Source: Gemella haemolysans
GTDB taxonomy: Bacteria; Bacillota; Bacilli; Staphylococcales; Gemellaceae
Length of the DNA stretch: 64,000 bases
Direction: 5' to 3'
Assembly: GCF_012273215.1 (NCBI RefSeq)
Contig: NZ_CP050965.1
Coordinates: forward strand, 682,001 to 746,000
The notes under the pieces were generated by a model. The model saw nothing but the letters and a program-made list of their open reading frames with translations. It did not search any database and was not told where the DNA came from. Every line of letters begins with the position of its first letter. Position 1 is the first letter of the stretch. Made by a program: the position numbers and the translations under genes. Shown piece after piece: positions 46,452 through 57,458 of this stretch.

Positions 46452-48428
46452 ATGTCACAAAAATCAGTAAACGCGATAAAAGTATTAGGTGTTGATGCGA
46501 TTAATAAAGCAAAATCAGGACACCCTGGTGTAGTAATGGGAGCAGCACCAATGGCTTACTCACTATTTACAAAACACCTTAGAGTAAATCCAAAGAAAAC
46601 TGACTGGGTTAATAGAGATAGATTCGTATTATCAGCAGGACATGGATCAATGTTACTATATTCATTATTACATCTTTCAGGATTTGAAGATGTATCTTTA
46701 GAAGAAGTTAAAAACTTCCGTCAATGGGGTTCTAAAACTCCTGGTCACCCAGAGTTTGGACACACTAAAGGTATTGATGCAACAACAGGTCCACTAGGAC
46801 AAGGTATCTCTACAGCAGTAGGTATGGCTTTAGCAGAAAGATATTTAGCTGCTAAGTACAACAAAGAAGGTTATGACTTATTTGATCACTACACATATGT
46901 AATCTGTGGTGATGGAGATATCATGGAAGGTGTAGCTTCAGAAGCATCAAGCTTTGCAGCAGTACAAAAATTAAATAAACTTGTAGTATTATATGATTCA
47001 AATGATATCTGTCTAGATGGAGAGACTAAAGATGCATTTTCTGAAAATGTTCGTGCAAGATATGAAGCATATGGATGGAATACTCTTTTAGTTGAAGATG
47101 GAGCTAATGTAGAAGCTGTTAGTGCAGCTATTGAACAAGCTAAAAAATCTGATAAACCTACGTTAATCGAAGTAAAAACAATTATCGGAGCTGGATCTCC
47201 AAATAGACAAGGGACTAATGGAGTTCACGGTGCACCATTAGGTGATGAGGAAACAGCTTTATTTAGAAAAGAAATCGGTTGGGAAAATGAACCATTTGAT
47301 ATTCCTGCTGAAGTATATGCTGACTTCAAAGCTAATGTAGCGGATCGTGGTGAAAATGAATATGCTAAATGGGAAAAAGTATATGCAGATTATAAAGTTA
47401 AGTTCCCAGAATTAGCGAAAGAGCTAGAAGAAGCACTAACACGTGAAGACATTAAACATCTATCAAAAGAAAGTTTTAGCTTTAAAAATGTTGGGGAAGC
47501 TCAAGCAACTCGTAATTCATCTCAAGACGCAATTAATAGTGTTGCAGCTGTTTTACCAACGTTCTTTGGAGGATCAGCTGACCTTTCACACTCAAATATG
47601 ACATTTATTAAAGGTGATGGTTTACAAGACGATGAGCACAGAACTGAGCGTAATGTTCAATTTGGTGTTCGTGAATTTGCAATGGCTACTGTACTAAACG
47701 GTTTAACATTACACGGAGGAGTACGTGTATTCGGTGGTACATTCTTCGTATTCTCAGATTATCTAAAAGCTGCATTAAGATTATCAGCGTTACAAAACTT
47801 ACCTGTAACTTATGTATTTACACATGATAGTATTGCAGTAGGTGAAGACGGACCAACACACGAACCAATTGAACATTTAGCATCATTAAGAACAATCCCG
47901 AATACATATGTATTCAGACCAGCTGATGCTACTGAAGCACAAGCTGCTTGGTATTTATCACAAAAAACAAATGATAAACCAACTTCGATTGTATTAACTC
48001 GTCAAAACTTACCAATTTTAGAAAATTCTTCATTTGAAAAAGTTGCTAAAGGAGCATATGTTGTGCATGAAACAGCTTCAGACTTTGATACTATTTTAAT
48101 TGCTACTGGATCAGAAGTTGCTTTAGCAATTGATGTAGCACGTGAATTAGAAAAAGATGGTTCAAAAGTACGTGTTGTAAGTATGCCTTCAGTAGAATTA
48201 TTTGAAGAACAATCTAAAGAATATAAAGAAGAACTACTACCATTAAATGTGCGTCGTCGTGTATCATTAGAAATGGGTAACAGTGCTCTTTGGTATAAAT
48301 ATGTTGGTTTAGATGGATTAGCTATTGGAATCGATAAATTTGGAGCTTCTGCACCTGCAAATAAAGTAATCGAAGAGTATGGATTTACAGTTGAAGCAGT
48401 TGTAGAGAAAATCAAAAATGAGTTATAG
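46452..48428 (+). CDS. tkt: Transketolase
   Basis: A 658-residue thiamine-diphosphate enzyme of the pentose phosphate pathway. The TPP motif is CGDGDIMEGVASEASSFA, with KSGHPGVVMGAAPMAY near the start and HDSIAVGEDGPTHEPIEHLA in the pyrimidine-binding domain. The AGGAGG site lies 8 bases upstream. Its stop lies 11 bases inside the next gene, a frame-shifted overlap. Confidence 0.97.
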   Translation: MSQKSVNAIKVLGVDAINKAKSGHPGVVMGAAPMAYSLFTKHLRVNPKKTDWVNRDRFVLSAGHGSMLLYSLLHLSGFEDVSLEEVKNFRQWGSKTPGHPEFGHTKGIDATTGPLGQGISTAVGMALAERYLAAKYNKEGYDLFDHYTYVICGDGDIMEGVASEASSFAAVQKLNKLVVLYDSNDICLDGETKDAFSENVRARYEAYGWNTLLVEDGANVEAVSAAIEQAKKSDKPTLIEVKTIIGAGSPNRQGTNGVHGAPLGDEETALFRKEIGWENEPFDIPAEVYADFKANVADRGENEYAKWEKVYADYKVKFPELAKELEEALTREDIKHLSKESFSFKNVGEAQATRNSSQDAINSVAAVLPTFFGGSADLSHSNMTFIKGDGLQDDEHRTERNVQFGVREFAMATVLNGLTLHGGVRVFGGTFFVFSDYLKAALRLSALQNLPVTYVFTHDSIAVGEDGPTHEPIEHLASLRTIPNTYVFRPADATEAQAAWYLSQKTNDKPTSIVLTRQNLPILENSSFEKVAKGAYVVHETASDFDTILIATGSEVALAIDVARELEKDGSKVRVVSMPSVELFEEQSKEYKEELLPLNVRRRVSLEMGNSALWYKYVGLDGLAIGIDKFGASAPANKVIEEYGFTVEAVVEKIKNEL

Positions 48429-48786
48429 AGAAATTCGCCCAGGCGATATTATAAAGGTTAAAGTAACAGCTGTAAAACCATACGGTGCCTTTATAGAAAC
48501 ACGAGATAAAATGGTTGGTCTAATTCATATTTCTGAAATTACAAATTGTTTTATATTCGATATAAGTAGTTATATAAAACAAGATGAGATTTTAGAAGTT
48601 AAGGTCCTGTCAATTAAAGATAATAAGATTAATGCAACATTAAACTTTAAACAAAAAAAAGCCACTGATAAAAAAGAAATCAATAGTTTAGATACTTTAA
48701 ATTTCGAGTATGGATTTGATACACTAAAACAAAATATGAAGCTTTGGCAAAAGAAAGCTATGTTTGAAATGAGAAATTCTAAGTAA
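48418..48786 (+). CDS. S1 RNA-binding domain protein (YugI/CvfD-like)
   Basis: A 122-residue protein with a single S1 domain (about residues 6-75, PGDIIKVKVTAVKPYGAFIE, GLIHISEI, VKVLSIKDNKINATLNF) and a basic C-terminal tail. Similar proteins in Firmicutes (general stress protein 13) bind RNA or ribosomes, and CvfD affects translation in streptococci. The start overlaps the end of tkt by 11 bases. The precise target is unknown. Confidence 0.88.
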   Translation: MSYREIRPGDIIKVKVTAVKPYGAFIETRDKMVGLIHISEITNCFIFDISSYIKQDEILEVKVLSIKDNKINATLNFKQKKATDKKEINSLDTLNFEYGFDTLKQNMKLWQKKAMFEMRNSK

Positions 48787-48792
48787 AATCTA

Positions 48793-48821
48793 TTGACAAA
48801 TATAATTTATCTGTTTATAAT
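48793..48821 (+). promoter_or_regulatory. Promoter of the alaS T-box transcript
   Basis: TTGACA at 48793 and TATAAT at 48816 are exactly 17 bases apart, a perfect consensus. Confidence 0.9.
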
Positions 48822-48869
48822 TAACATAAATATCTATGAAGTTTAGGAATTAAAAGTTAGAAATATTAT

Positions 48870-49055
48870 TTAAAAGAGAGAATCTAGTGGTGAGAAGGGT
48901 TCATAATATGACTTTTATGCTACCTATGTAGTGCTTCGTCGGCAATCAAGCCGTTATAAAAACTAATGAGGAGTACGGTGTACTCGAATTAGGGTGGTAA
49001 CACGATTATTGTCGTCCCTTGTGTAATTTAGTTTACACAGGGGGCTTTTTTATTT
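48870..49055 (+). promoter_or_regulatory. T-box riboswitch (Ala) upstream of alaS
   Basis: The leader carries AGAGAGAATC and GGTGAGAAGGGTT, a likely specifier GCT followed by A at about 48918 (an Ala codon), and the T-box AGGGTGGTAACACG at 48991-49004. The terminator is GTCCCTTGTGTAA with TTTACACAGGGGGC and a T run at 49046. It is shorter than the Phe leader. Only the alaS context and the GCT triplet identify the amino acid. Confidence 0.88.
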
Positions 49056-49084
49056 TATTTTGTTAGCTTGAAAGGAGAATATAA

Positions 49085-51706
49085 ATGAAACAACTAACAT
49101 CAACACAAATTAGAAGAATGTATTTAGATTTCTTCGTAGAAAAAGGACACAAAATTGAACCAAGTGCATCTTTAGTACCGGTTGATGATCCTACTTTACT
49201 ATGGATTAACTCAGGAGTAGCAACTCTGAAAAAATATTTTGATGGACGTGAGATTCCAGAGAATCCAAGAATTACAAACTCACAAAAATCTATTAGAACT
49301 AATGATATTGAAAATGTCGGTAAAACAGCTCGTCACCACACATTCTTCGAGATGTTAGGTAACTTCTCAATTGGAGATTACTTCAAAAATGAAGCAGTAC
49401 CATGGGCTTGGGAATTCTTAACTTCTGAAAAATGGTTAGGATTAGAAAAAGAAAAATTATCAGTAACTATCCACCCAGAAGATACAGAAGCATATGACTT
49501 ATGGCACAATGTTATTGGGCTTCCAGAAGATAGAATTATCCGTATCGAAGGAAACTTCTGGGATATCGGTGAAGGACCTTCTGGACCAAATACTGAGATT
49601 TTCTATGACCGTGGAGAAGATGCTGATACATGGTCACCAAAAGAGGAAATGTACCCAGGTGGAGAAAATGATAGATATCTAGAGGTTTGGAACGTAGTAT
49701 TCAGTCAATATAACCACAATGCTGATGGTACCTATACTGAACTTCCTGCGAAAAACATAGATACAGGGATGGGATTAGAAAGAATAGTTTCTGTATTACA
49801 AGATGTTCCAACAAACTTTGATACAGACCTATTCATCCCAATTATTAGAGAAATTGAAAAACTTTCTGGTGCTAAATATGGTGTAAATGCAGAACAAGAT
49901 GTTGCATTTAAAGTTATAGCTGACCACATTAGAACAGTTGCATTTGCTATTGCAGATGGAGCATTGCCATCAAATGAAGGACGCGGATACATACTTAGAA
50001 GACTTTTACGTCGTGCAGTTAGATATGCAAAAGTTTTAGGATTAAACAAGTCATTTATGTATAAATTAACTGATGTTGTTGCAGAAATTATGGAAGATTA
50101 CTATCCAAATGTTAAAGAGAGTGCAAACTTTGTTAAAGATGTAATTCTTAAAGAGGAAGACAGATTCCACGAAACATTAAACGAAGGTGAAGCAATCTTA
50201 AATAATATTGCTAAAGAAGTTAAAGATACAACGAAAGTAATTTCTGGTAAAGATGCATTCAAACTTTATGATACTTTTGGATTCCCAATTGAATTAACTG
50301 AAGAATATGCAGAAGAATTAGGATTAACAGTTGATATTGATGGGTTTAATGAAGAGATGGAAAAACAAAAAGAACGAGCTCGTTCATCTCGTCAAGAAGA
50401 TTCTTCAATGCAAGTACAATCTGACCTATACAACAGAATAGTAGGAGACAGTGAATTTACTGGATATACTAAACTTACAGATGAAGGTAAACTATTAGCT
50501 ATAGTTGATAAAGATGATAACTTATTAGAAAACTATAAAGGTGAAGAGAATGTAAAAGTAGTATTCGATAAAACACCATTCTATGCTGAAAGTGGTGGTC
50601 AAGTAGCTGATAGAGGTTTAGTATTAGCAGAAGGATTCAAAGCAGAAGTAATAGATGTTAAGAAACTTCCAGATAAACGTCACATTCACTTAGTAAAAGT
50701 ACTAGAAGGGGAATTAGTAGTTGGAAAAGAATATAAACTAGAAGTAGATAGAGCTTATAGATTAAATATCGAGAAAAACCATACTGCAACTCACTTATTA
50801 AACGAAGCGCTTCGTCATGAAGTTGGCTCTCATATTAAACAAGCAGGATCATTAGTAACTGATGAAAAACTAAGATTTGATATTACTCACTTCGCTCCAC
50901 TAACTAAAGAAGAAATTGAAAAAGTAGAACAAGAAGTAAATAAACAAATTTGGAATGCGTTAGAAATCAAAACTGAAGAAATGCCAATCGCTGAAGCTAG
51001 AAAACTTGGTGCTCAAGCATTATTCGGAGAAAAATACGGAGATGTTGTACGTGTTGTTTCTATCGGAGATTACTCTATCGAACTATGTGGTGGTACTCAC
51101 AATGCTAACAGTGCGGAAGTGGGAATCTTCAAGATTGTTTCTGAATCAGGTGTGGCTGCAGGGGTTCGTAGAATAGAAGCTTTAACAGGTAAAGCTGCAT
51201 ATGAATATTTAAGAGAACAAGAAGAAACTCTTCGTTCTGTTGAAAAATTAACAAAAGCTAATGTTTCAAATGTTGTTGAAAAAGTTTCTGGATTACAATC
51301 AGAAATTAAGAAACTAGCTAAAGAAAAAGAAAGCTTACAACAAAAAATCGCTAATGCTGAATTAAACAACTTAGTAAATAATATCAAAGAAGTAAATGGT
51401 GTAAATGTACTGACGAGCGTAGTTGAATCAGAAAACATGAATCACCTTAAACAACTTGTTGATAATGCTAAGTCTAAATTAGAAAACTATGTTATTGCCT
51501 TTGCTTCAGTAAATGAAGATAAAGTAAACTTCGTAGTGGCTGTAGATAAAGCTATCACTGATAAATACAATGCAGGAAAACTAGTAAATGTACTAGCAAC
51601 AGTATGTGACGGACGCGGTGGTGGACGTCCAGATATGGCACAAGCAGGTGCTAAGAATAAAGATAATATCGATAAAGCATTCGAAGAATTATTAGCTAAT
51701 ATTTAA
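49085..51706 (+). CDS. alaS: Alanine-tRNA ligase
   Basis: An 873-residue class II synthetase. The N-terminal catalytic domain starts [18 protein letters not shown] and contains [18 protein letters not shown] (motif 2). The editing domain has [15 protein letters not shown] and CGGTHN, whose His and Cys bind zinc to clear mischarged Ser and Gly. The C-Ala oligomerisation domain ends [16 protein letters not shown]. The AAAGGAG site is clear. The length is normal. Confidence 0.98.
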   Translation: MKQLTSTQIRRMYLDFFVEKGHKIEPSASLVPVDDPTLLWINSGVATLKKYFDGREIPENPRITNSQKSIRTNDIENVGKTARHHTFFEMLGNFSIGDYFKNEAVPWAWEFLTSEKWLGLEKEKLSVTIHPEDTEAYDLWHNVIGLPEDRIIRIEGNFWDIGEGPSGPNTEIFYDRGEDADTWSPKEEMYPGGENDRYLEVWNVVFSQYNHNADGTYTELPAKNIDTGMGLERIVSVLQDVPTNFDTDLFIPIIREIEKLSGAKYGVNAEQDVAFKVIADHIRTVAFAIADGALPSNEGRGYILRRLLRRAVRYAKVLGLNKSFMYKLTDVVAEIMEDYYPNVKESANFVKDVILKEEDRFHETLNEGEAILNNIAKEVKDTTKVISGKDAFKLYDTFGFPIELTEEYAEELGLTVDIDGFNEEMEKQKERARSSRQEDSSMQVQSDLYNRIVGDSEFTGYTKLTDEGKLLAIVDKDDNLLENYKGEENVKVVFDKTPFYAESGGQVADRGLVLAEGFKAEVIDVKKLPDKRHIHLVKVLEGELVVGKEYKLEVDRAYRLNIEKNHTATHLLNEALRHEVGSHIKQAGSLVTDEKLRFDITHFAPLTKEEIEKVEQEVNKQIWNALEIKTEEMPIAEARKLGAQALFGEKYGDVVRVVSIGDYSIELCGGTHNANSAEVGIFKIVSESGVAAGVRRIEALTGKAAYEYLREQEETLRSVEKLTKANVSNVVEKVSGLQSEIKKLAKEKESLQQKIANAELNNLVNNIKEVNGVNVLTSVVESENMNHLKQLVDNAKSKLENYVIAFASVNEDKVNFVVAVDKAITDKYNAGKLVNVLATVCDGRGGGRPDMAQAGAKNKDNIDKAFEELLANI

Positions 51707-51726
51707 TATTTAAAAGAAGTGATAAT

Positions 51727-51792
51727 AGGGAAGGGATTACCTAAAAAATAGTTTTAACGAGTAACTATTTTAAGGTAATCTCTCCCTTTTTT
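51727..51792 (+). terminator. Long intrinsic terminator after alaS
   Basis: GGGAAGGGATTACCT pairs with AAGGTAATCTCTCCC, enclosing a second AAATAGTT/AACTATTT stem. A T run follows at 51787. Confidence 0.85.
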
Positions 51793-51802
51793 CTTGAAAA
51801 TA

Positions 51803-51811
51803 TGGTATAAT
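51803..51811 (+). promoter_or_regulatory. Extended -10 promoter of the Gls24-nusB unit
   Basis: TGGTATAAT at 51803 resembles the dnaX extended -10. No good -35 is seen; the terminator T run lies where it would be. Confidence 0.55.
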
Positions 51812-51889
51812 TAATAGGATTATTATGGACAAATAATAATTTAATATTAGATTATACTAATGTTAAATATAATTTCGGAGGAAATGAAA

Positions 51890-52195
51890 ATGGAAACTAA
51901 AAAATTAGGAAAAGTAGAAATCAACCCGAATGCATTAGAAGTTATTGCAAACATTGCAGCAACTGAAGTAGAAGGTGTTTCAAAATTATTAGGAAAAAAA
52001 GTTTACTCTCGTGGAGTAGAATTAGAATTTGCTGGAAGTGAATTAGTTATCGATGTATATTGTAATTTAAAATCTGGATTCTCTGTAGCTAAAACAGCAA
52101 GAAAAATTCAAGAAAATGTTAGAAACTCTATTTTCAACATGACAGAAATTAAAACAAAAACTGTTAATGTTAATATATTAGGAATTGATTTTTAA
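51890..52195 (+). CDS. Asp23/Gls24 family envelope stress protein
   Basis: A 101-residue protein of the Asp23 family. It starts ETKKLGKVEINPNALEVIANIAATEVEGVSKL, with the family core LEVIANIAATEVEGV, and ends in VNVNILGIDF. Members can be anchored at the membrane through a partner. GGAGGA at 51877 fits ATG 51890 better than ATG 51860 or ATG 51884. It precedes nusB by 14 bases, as in other Bacilli. Confidence 0.93.
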   Translation: METKKLGKVEINPNALEVIANIAATEVEGVSKLLGKKVYSRGVELEFAGSELVIDVYCNLKSGFSVAKTARKIQENVRNSIFNMTEIKTKTVNVNILGIDF

Positions 52196-52209
52196 TTTAG
52201 GAGATATAA

Positions 52210-52605
52210 ATGAAGAGCAGACACGAACTTAGAGAAGCAGTTTTTAAAATATTATTCCAAGTAGAAAATACTGAATTAGATTTTATTGAACTATTAGATT
52301 TAGAACAAGAAGAAATTTCAACTAGTATTTATGTTAATAAAACATTAACAGAAATAATTGAGAAAAAAGATGAAATTGATGAAGTTATTTCTAATAATCT
52401 TAAAGACTGGAAATTAGAGCGTTTATCAAAAATGGATAGACAAATACTACGTATTTCAGCTTATGAAATACTTTATAGTGATATTCCTTATAAAGTTTCT
52501 ATCAATGAAGCGGTTGAACTTTCAAAAAAATATAGTGAAAAAGATGAAAGTTATAAATTTATCAATGGAGTATTAAAAGGAATTGTAGAAAATTCAACAA
52601 AATAA
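52210..52605 (+). CDS. nusB: Transcription antitermination protein NusB
   Basis: A 131-residue helical protein that joins NusE (S10) on rRNA boxA. SRHELREAVFKILFQ at the start and RISAYEILY then VSINEAVELSKKY are family motifs. The TTTAGGAG site precedes ATG 52210. It is followed by xseA after 13 bases. Confidence 0.95.
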   Translation: MKSRHELREAVFKILFQVENTELDFIELLDLEQEEISTSIYVNKTLTEIIEKKDEIDEVISNNLKDWKLERLSKMDRQILRISAYEILYSDIPYKVSINEAVELSKKYSEKDESYKFINGVLKGIVENSTK

Positions 52606-52618
52606 GAGGTAAAGTTAG

Positions 52619-53878
52619 ATGGAAGAGAGAACATATCTAACCGTTACAGCATTAAATAAATATATTGAGAGAAAGTTTTTATTAGATCCGTACTTAGGAG
52701 AAATATATATAAAAGGTGAAATCTCAAATTTTAAAATTCACAATAACAATAATATATATTTTTCAATAAAAGATGAAAATACTAGAATAAATGCAGTATG
52801 GTTCGGAGCAAAAACAAAAGATTTTAAAGATGGAGATACAGTTCTAATAAAATCAAAAATTAACTATTATTTTCCGCGAGGAGAACATAATCTTTTAGTT
52901 ACTGATATGAAAAAAGATAGAATTGGTGAATTATATCAAAAATTTTTAGAACTGAAAGAAAAGTTAGAAAAAGAAGGGCTGTTTTTACCTCAATACAAAA
53001 AACAAATACCTAGTTTTTCTCAAAATATAGCTATAGTTACAGCTAAAACAGGAGCAGCTGTCCAAGATATTACTAGAACGATACAACGTCGTTTTCCAAT
53101 AGCTAAAATAAATATTTATTCAACACTAGTTCAAGGAGAGAACTCAGTACAAGATATAGTTAAAAATATTAAACTAGCTGATGATGGCTCTAACGATGTT
53201 ATTATACTAGGTCGTGGTGGAGGATCAATAGAAGATCTTTGGAGTTTTAATACAGAAGAAGTAATTAGAGCTATATTTAACTGTAGAACACCGATAGTAA
53301 CCGGTATAGGTCACGAAACTGATACTACACTTGCTGATTTTGTATCTGACAGAAGAGCTTCGACTCCAACTGCAGCTGCTGAACTAGTAACACCAAATAT
53401 TGAAGATATAAAAAATAGAATATCATTTAATTATGATAAATTAACGAATACTATAAACTATATTCTTCAAAATTATAAAAATAGAATTAGTAATAGTGAA
53501 AATAATCCGTACTATAAAAACTATTCAAAAATATTTACGGAGTATAGAAGAGCAGTTGAGTTATTAGAAAAAGAACTTAGCAAATCCTTGCAAATTCTAG
53601 TTAAGGATAAGAAAAATGACTTATTAATATCAAAAGATAAGTTTATAGAATTTAACTTGTTAGCTAGATTTAAAGAAAACTTTACTAATGAGGTCAATCG
53701 ATTAGAGGCAAATTCACCACTAAATATCATGAAAAAAGGATATTCAGTAGCATTTTTAAATGATAAAAAAATAACTTCAGTAAAAAATGTACAAATAGGT
53801 GATGACATATCAGTTAAATTAGCTGATGGTAGCCTAGAATGTAAAGTTAATAATATATCCGATAAAGGAGTTAAGTAA
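52619..53878 (+). CDS. xseA: Exodeoxyribonuclease VII large subunit
   Basis: A 419-residue subunit of the single-strand-specific exonuclease. The N-terminal OB-fold ([27 protein letters not shown]) is followed by the catalytic domain with [13 protein letters not shown]-like [45 protein letters not shown] and [14 protein letters not shown]. The coiled-coil C-terminus binds XseB. Its stop overlaps the xseB start by one base. Confidence 0.97.
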   Translation: MEERTYLTVTALNKYIERKFLLDPYLGEIYIKGEISNFKIHNNNNIYFSIKDENTRINAVWFGAKTKDFKDGDTVLIKSKINYYFPRGEHNLLVTDMKKDRIGELYQKFLELKEKLEKEGLFLPQYKKQIPSFSQNIAIVTAKTGAAVQDITRTIQRRFPIAKINIYSTLVQGENSVQDIVKNIKLADDGSNDVIILGRGGGSIEDLWSFNTEEVIRAIFNCRTPIVTGIGHETDTTLADFVSDRRASTPTAAAELVTPNIEDIKNRISFNYDKLTNTINYILQNYKNRISNSENNPYYKNYSKIFTEYRRAVELLEKELSKSLQILVKDKKNDLLISKDKFIEFNLLARFKENFTNEVNRLEANSPLNIMKKGYSVAFLNDKKITSVKNVQIGDDISVKLADGSLECKVNNISDKGVK

Positions 53879-54078
53879 TGAGTAAAGAAAATTTTGAAAC
53901 AAGTTTAATGAATTTAGAAAAAATTGTTGCAGAATTAGAATCTGGAAAATTATCATTAGAAGATTCATTAGATCGTTATAAACAAGGAATAGATTTAATT
54001 AAAAATTGTAATGATTTAATCAATAATGCCGAAAAAGAAGTAGCTAAATTAACTAAGGATTTCAAAGAAGATGAATAA
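53878..54078 (+). CDS. xseB: Exodeoxyribonuclease VII small subunit
   Basis: A 66-residue helical protein with [18 protein letters not shown] and [17 protein letters not shown], the family core. It forms the regulatory shell around XseA. It overlaps xseA by one base and ispA by 8 bases, so the four genes nusB-xseA-xseB-ispA look like one operon. Confidence 0.95.
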   Translation: MSKENFETSLMNLEKIVAELESGKLSLEDSLDRYKQGIDLIKNCNDLINNAEKEVAKLTKDFKEDE

Positions 54079-54931
54079 TTTTAAAAACTTCATAGAAGAA
54101 AACAAAGATCAATTAAATAGTTTCGCTAAAGAATATGTTGAAAAATTAGATATGCCTGATATTTTAAAAGAATCGATTACTTATTCATTGGTAAATGATG
54201 GTAAGAAAATTAGGCCGTTATCATTCTTATATTTATTAAAATATTATGAAGTGGACTATACTAATTATTTTGATATAGCTCTTGCTATAGAGTTGGTTCA
54301 TACATATTCATTAGTACATGATGATTTACCAGAAATGGATAATGATGATTATCGTTGGGGGAAACTTACGAATCATAAAGTTTTTGGTCAGGATCTTGCT
54401 GTGCTTACTGGTGATGCAATGCTTACTTTGGCGTTTGAAGTTCTTAGTGAATCTAATGTTAAGTCTGATTTAAAAGTTAGATTAATAAAACAATTTGCCA
54501 ATTATTCTGGAGCTATGGGCATGATTGCAGGTCAAGTTTATGACGTAAAACAAAAAAATTACAATGTTGATGCTGACTATTTAAGAAAAATGCATAGCCT
54601 AAAAACTGGTCGCTTAATTGAACTACCAATGGATTTTGCTTGTTTAGTAGCTGATAAGAATTGTGATTATGAAGATGTTAAAGAATTTGGGAAGCAGTTA
54701 GGTATAGCATATCAGATAAAAGACGATATTCTTGATTATTATGGTGATTTTGAAAAAATTGGAAAACTACCAAGTGACGAAGATATGATTACTTATCTAA
54801 GCTTCTATGGTATTGAAGAATGTGAAGAATTACTCCAAAAACATACTGAAAATGCTATAAATATAGCTAATAAACTAAATAATGGTCTGTTAGTAGATTT
54901 TGCGAATTATTTATTGAAACGAGATAAATAA
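54071..54931 (+). CDS. ispA: Polyprenyl synthetase (farnesyl diphosphate synthase)
   Basis: A 286-residue isoprenyl diphosphate synthase. The first Asp-rich motif is [12 protein letters not shown] and the second is [18 protein letters not shown] (substrate-binding Arg-Lys) and [11 protein letters not shown] are also present. Farnesyl diphosphate feeds undecaprenyl phosphate and other lipid synthesis. The xse-ispA neighbourhood is common in Firmicutes. A geranylgeranyl product is not excluded. Confidence 0.95.
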   Translation: MNNFKNFIEENKDQLNSFAKEYVEKLDMPDILKESITYSLVNDGKKIRPLSFLYLLKYYEVDYTNYFDIALAIELVHTYSLVHDDLPEMDNDDYRWGKLTNHKVFGQDLAVLTGDAMLTLAFEVLSESNVKSDLKVRLIKQFANYSGAMGMIAGQVYDVKQKNYNVDADYLRKMHSLKTGRLIELPMDFACLVADKNCDYEDVKEFGKQLGIAYQIKDDILDYYGDFEKIGKLPSDEDMITYLSFYGIEECEELLQKHTENAINIANKLNNGLLVDFANYLLKRDK

Positions 54932-54950
54932 TTATATATTGTAAAATAAA

Positions 54951-55002
54951 AAATAAATCTCTTGTAAAGTTGTATATCATCTTTATAAGGGATTTATTTC
55001 AT
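54951..55002 (+). terminator. Intrinsic terminator after ispA
   Basis: AAATAAATCTCTTGTAAAG pairs over 19 bp (two G-U) with CTTTATAAGGGATTTATTT around an 11-base loop. Confidence 0.85.
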
Positions 55003-55017
55003 TTTCTATTTCTATTT

Positions 55018-55057
55018 AAAAACCACGAGAGTTTAGGGGTAAACTTCGTGGTTTTTT
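55018..55057. terminator. Second hairpin terminator in tandem
   Basis: AAACCACGAGAGTTT pairs with AAACTTCGTGGTTT (one bulge) around AGGGGT, and runs into TTTTTT. It lies only 18 bases beyond the first hairpin. With A-rich DNA on its left, it could also stop transcripts from the minus strand. Confidence 0.8.
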
Positions 55058-55445
55058 ACAGTTATTATATTAGCCTATCTTTAGGGAATTAGAAACTCTT
55101 AGAACTAATATAATTAATATGTTGGCTGTAGATTACTGGCACAAACATGAGGATTACTTATAATTGTAAAACTAAAAGTAGTTTGCTTCTACAGGTGACA
55201 AATTAACACTGCATTGTTTTGAATTAATCAAAAATGAGCTCTAAAATAAACCCTAAATATAAAGTAAAAATACTTTACATAATTATTATACTAAAAATAA
55301 GCGTAAATTTAAAGTATTTGTGTAAATTTTATTAATGAAAATGTTTTTATATTTTATTTTCAATTTTAAAACTTTAATTTAAACCTATTTAATGATAAAA
55401 TTAATTAAAAGATTATAAATTTTTTGTAAGTGGAGTTGAAATTGG
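55058..55445. other. Long gap with no recognisable gene
   Basis: This AT-rich stretch between the tandem terminators and the glycerate kinase gene has no convincing ORF on either strand. Short open runs exist (for example 14 codons from ATG 55121), but they lack ribosome-binding sites. A palindrome AAAGTAAAAATACTTT lies at about 55260. A promoter must exist for the next gene, but no site stands out. Confidence 0.5.
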
Positions 55446-56591
55446 ATGAAAGTTTTAGTAGCGGTTAATGAATTTAAGGGTTCTTTATCTTCATATGAAG
55501 TAGGTCGAATTATATCAAATAAAATTAATAAATCTTTTGGTGATTATGAAGTGGAAATGGAAGTTGTTGCTGATGGTGGAGATGGTTTCTTAAATTTATT
55601 TAAAAACTTTGAAAAGAAACAATTTAAAACTATAAATGCTGCTCAAAAAGAATGTAAAGTTAATTATTTAATGAATCTTAAAACTAAAGAGGCAGTTATT
55701 GAAGTTGCAGAAGTTATTGGTATTAAGCAGCTAACTGAGGATCAAAAAGATCCATATATAACATCAACAGCTGGTTTAGGAAAATTGATTTCCCATTTAT
55801 TAGAACAAGGAATTGAAAATTTTATTATAGGTTTGGGTGGTAGTGCAACAAACGATTGTGGTATTGGAATGCTAAGTGAACTTGGAATAAGATTTGTTGG
55901 TAAAAATGATGAAATTTGTCAACATGGAATAAGTGAACTTAAAAAAATAGAGAAAATTGACTATAGTTGTAAAAACAAAAAGTTAGAGAAAGCTAAATTT
56001 ACAATAATAAGTGATGTTAATAGCCCTTTATATGGTCAAAAAGGTGCTACTTATGTGTATTCAAAACAAAAAGGATTAAAAGAAGAAGACTTTTTAGAAG
56101 TTGATGAAGTTGTGGAAAACTTCGCTAAATTAGTTTCAAAAGAGTTAGGAAAGGACTATTCATCTTATGAAGGAAGTGGAGCTGCAGGTGGATTAGGTTT
56201 TGCATTCTTGTCTTTTTTAACCTCTACTATTCAATCTGGTTCTGGTTTTATGATTAACTACTTAGATATAGAGAAAAAAATTCAAGAGGTTGATTTTTTA
56301 ATAACTGGCGAAGGAAAATTAGATAGACAAAGTTATATGGGGAAAGCACCTATAGAATTGGCTAGAATTGCGAAAAAATATGATAAAAAAATAATTTTCT
56401 TGGCTGGTAGTATTATTGATAAAGAACTATTAAATCTAAGTGCTGAAGATAAAAAAATAGTAGATGTTTCATTTTCTATTCAAAGAGAATTCCTTCCTCT
56501 AGAAATTGCTATGAATAAGACTGTTGCCAAAAGTAATTTAGAAGAGACAATTGAGCAAATATTTAGAGTATTGGAGTTTTACAATGGATAA
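55446..56591 (+). CDS. glxK: Glycerate kinase
   Basis: A 381-residue member of the GarK/GlxK family, which phosphorylates D-glycerate. Signature stretches are NEFKGSLSSYEVGRII, VADGGDGFL, IIGLGGSATNDCGIGML, SDVNSPLYGQKGATYVYSKQKG, and FLITGEGKLDRQSYMGKAP. GGAGTT lies 8 bases upstream of ATG 55446. The product can feed glycolysis. It overlaps the EamA transporter gene by 8 bases. Confidence 0.94.
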   Translation: MKVLVAVNEFKGSLSSYEVGRIISNKINKSFGDYEVEMEVVADGGDGFLNLFKNFEKKQFKTINAAQKECKVNYLMNLKTKEAVIEVAEVIGIKQLTEDQKDPYITSTAGLGKLISHLLEQGIENFIIGLGGSATNDCGIGMLSELGIRFVGKNDEICQHGISELKKIEKIDYSCKNKKLEKAKFTIISDVNSPLYGQKGATYVYSKQKGLKEEDFLEVDEVVENFAKLVSKELGKDYSSYEGSGAAGGLGFAFLSFLTSTIQSGSGFMINYLDIEKKIQEVDFLITGEGKLDRQSYMGKAPIELARIAKKYDKKIIFLAGSIIDKELLNLSAEDKKIVDVSFSIQREFLPLEIAMNKTVAKSNLEETIEQIFRVLEFYNG

Positions 56592-57447
56592 AAAAAATAA
56601 TATTTTAATGGGAATATTTTGTATAATTGTTGCAGGATTTGGATTTTCTCTAATGGCACTATTTATAAAACTTGCTGGGAATCTACCTTCAATGCAAAAA
56701 GGTTTTTTTAGAAATATTATAGCTGTTGGAATTTCATCAATTCCATTAATAAAACATTGGAAGTCAATTAACTTTCCAAAAGGTAAATTATCATGGAGTG
56801 TATTGATATCGCGTAGTGTTTTTGGAACGATTGGACTCGTATTTAACTTTTATGCAATAACGCATATAAGTCTCGCAGACTCTACGATTATACAAAAATT
56901 ATCACCATTCGTAATTTTAATATTGTCATACATATTTTTTAAAGAAAAAATGACAAAATTTCAAATGATTGCTATAGTTATTGCATTTATAGGTGTAGGA
57001 TTTATAATTAAACCTAGTGGGGATGGTTTTATTAGTATGGGAGCTCTAGCAGCGCTATTAGGTGCTTTTTGCTCAGGTATTGCATATACTTGTGTAAGAT
57101 ACTTAGGTACTCATAATGTGTCGGGAGAGTTTATTATATTCTTTTTCTCAACATTATCTACTCTATTATTATTACCTTATTTAATTTTTGATTATAGGGT
57201 TATGACAATGTATCAACTTTCTATGCTAGTATTAGCTGGAGCTTCAGCAACAATTGGCCAATATGGTGTTACGTTTGCTTATAAATATGCTGCTGCAAAA
57301 AATATTTCAGTTTTTGACTATTCTCAGGTTTTATTTTCTGGAATTTTTGGATTTATATTTTTTAATGAGTTACCAGACTTGCAAAGTTTAATAGGTTATA
57401 TTATAGTTATATCTGTAGGAATAATTTTAGTGAAAAAAAGTAAATAA
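56584..57447 (+). CDS. EamA-family (DMT) transporter
   Basis: A 287-residue membrane protein with ten predicted hydrophobic segments and two EamA repeats, characteristic of drug/metabolite exporters. LMALFIKLAGNLP-type and QKLSPFVILILSYIFFKEKMT are visible. ATG 56584, inside the end of the glycerate kinase gene, is the likely start. The substrate is unknown; the overlap hints at a compound related to glycerate. Confidence 0.9.
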   Translation: MDKKNNILMGIFCIIVAGFGFSLMALFIKLAGNLPSMQKGFFRNIIAVGISSIPLIKHWKSINFPKGKLSWSVLISRSVFGTIGLVFNFYAITHISLADSTIIQKLSPFVILILSYIFFKEKMTKFQMIAIVIAFIGVGFIIKPSGDGFISMGALAALLGAFCSGIAYTCVRYLGTHNVSGEFIIFFFSTLSTLLLLPYLIFDYRVMTMYQLSMLVLAGASATIGQYGVTFAYKYAAAKNISVFDYSQVLFSGIFGFIFFNELPDLQSLIGYIIVISVGIILVKKSK

Positions 57448-57458
57448 AGAGGTGTTAA

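Noticed and set aside
55170-55250. IS3-like transposase remnant on the minus strand
   Set aside because: A ~20-codon open stretch ending in LSPVEANYF recalls the tail of IS3 transposases, but it is too short and no terminal repeats or further fragments are visible.
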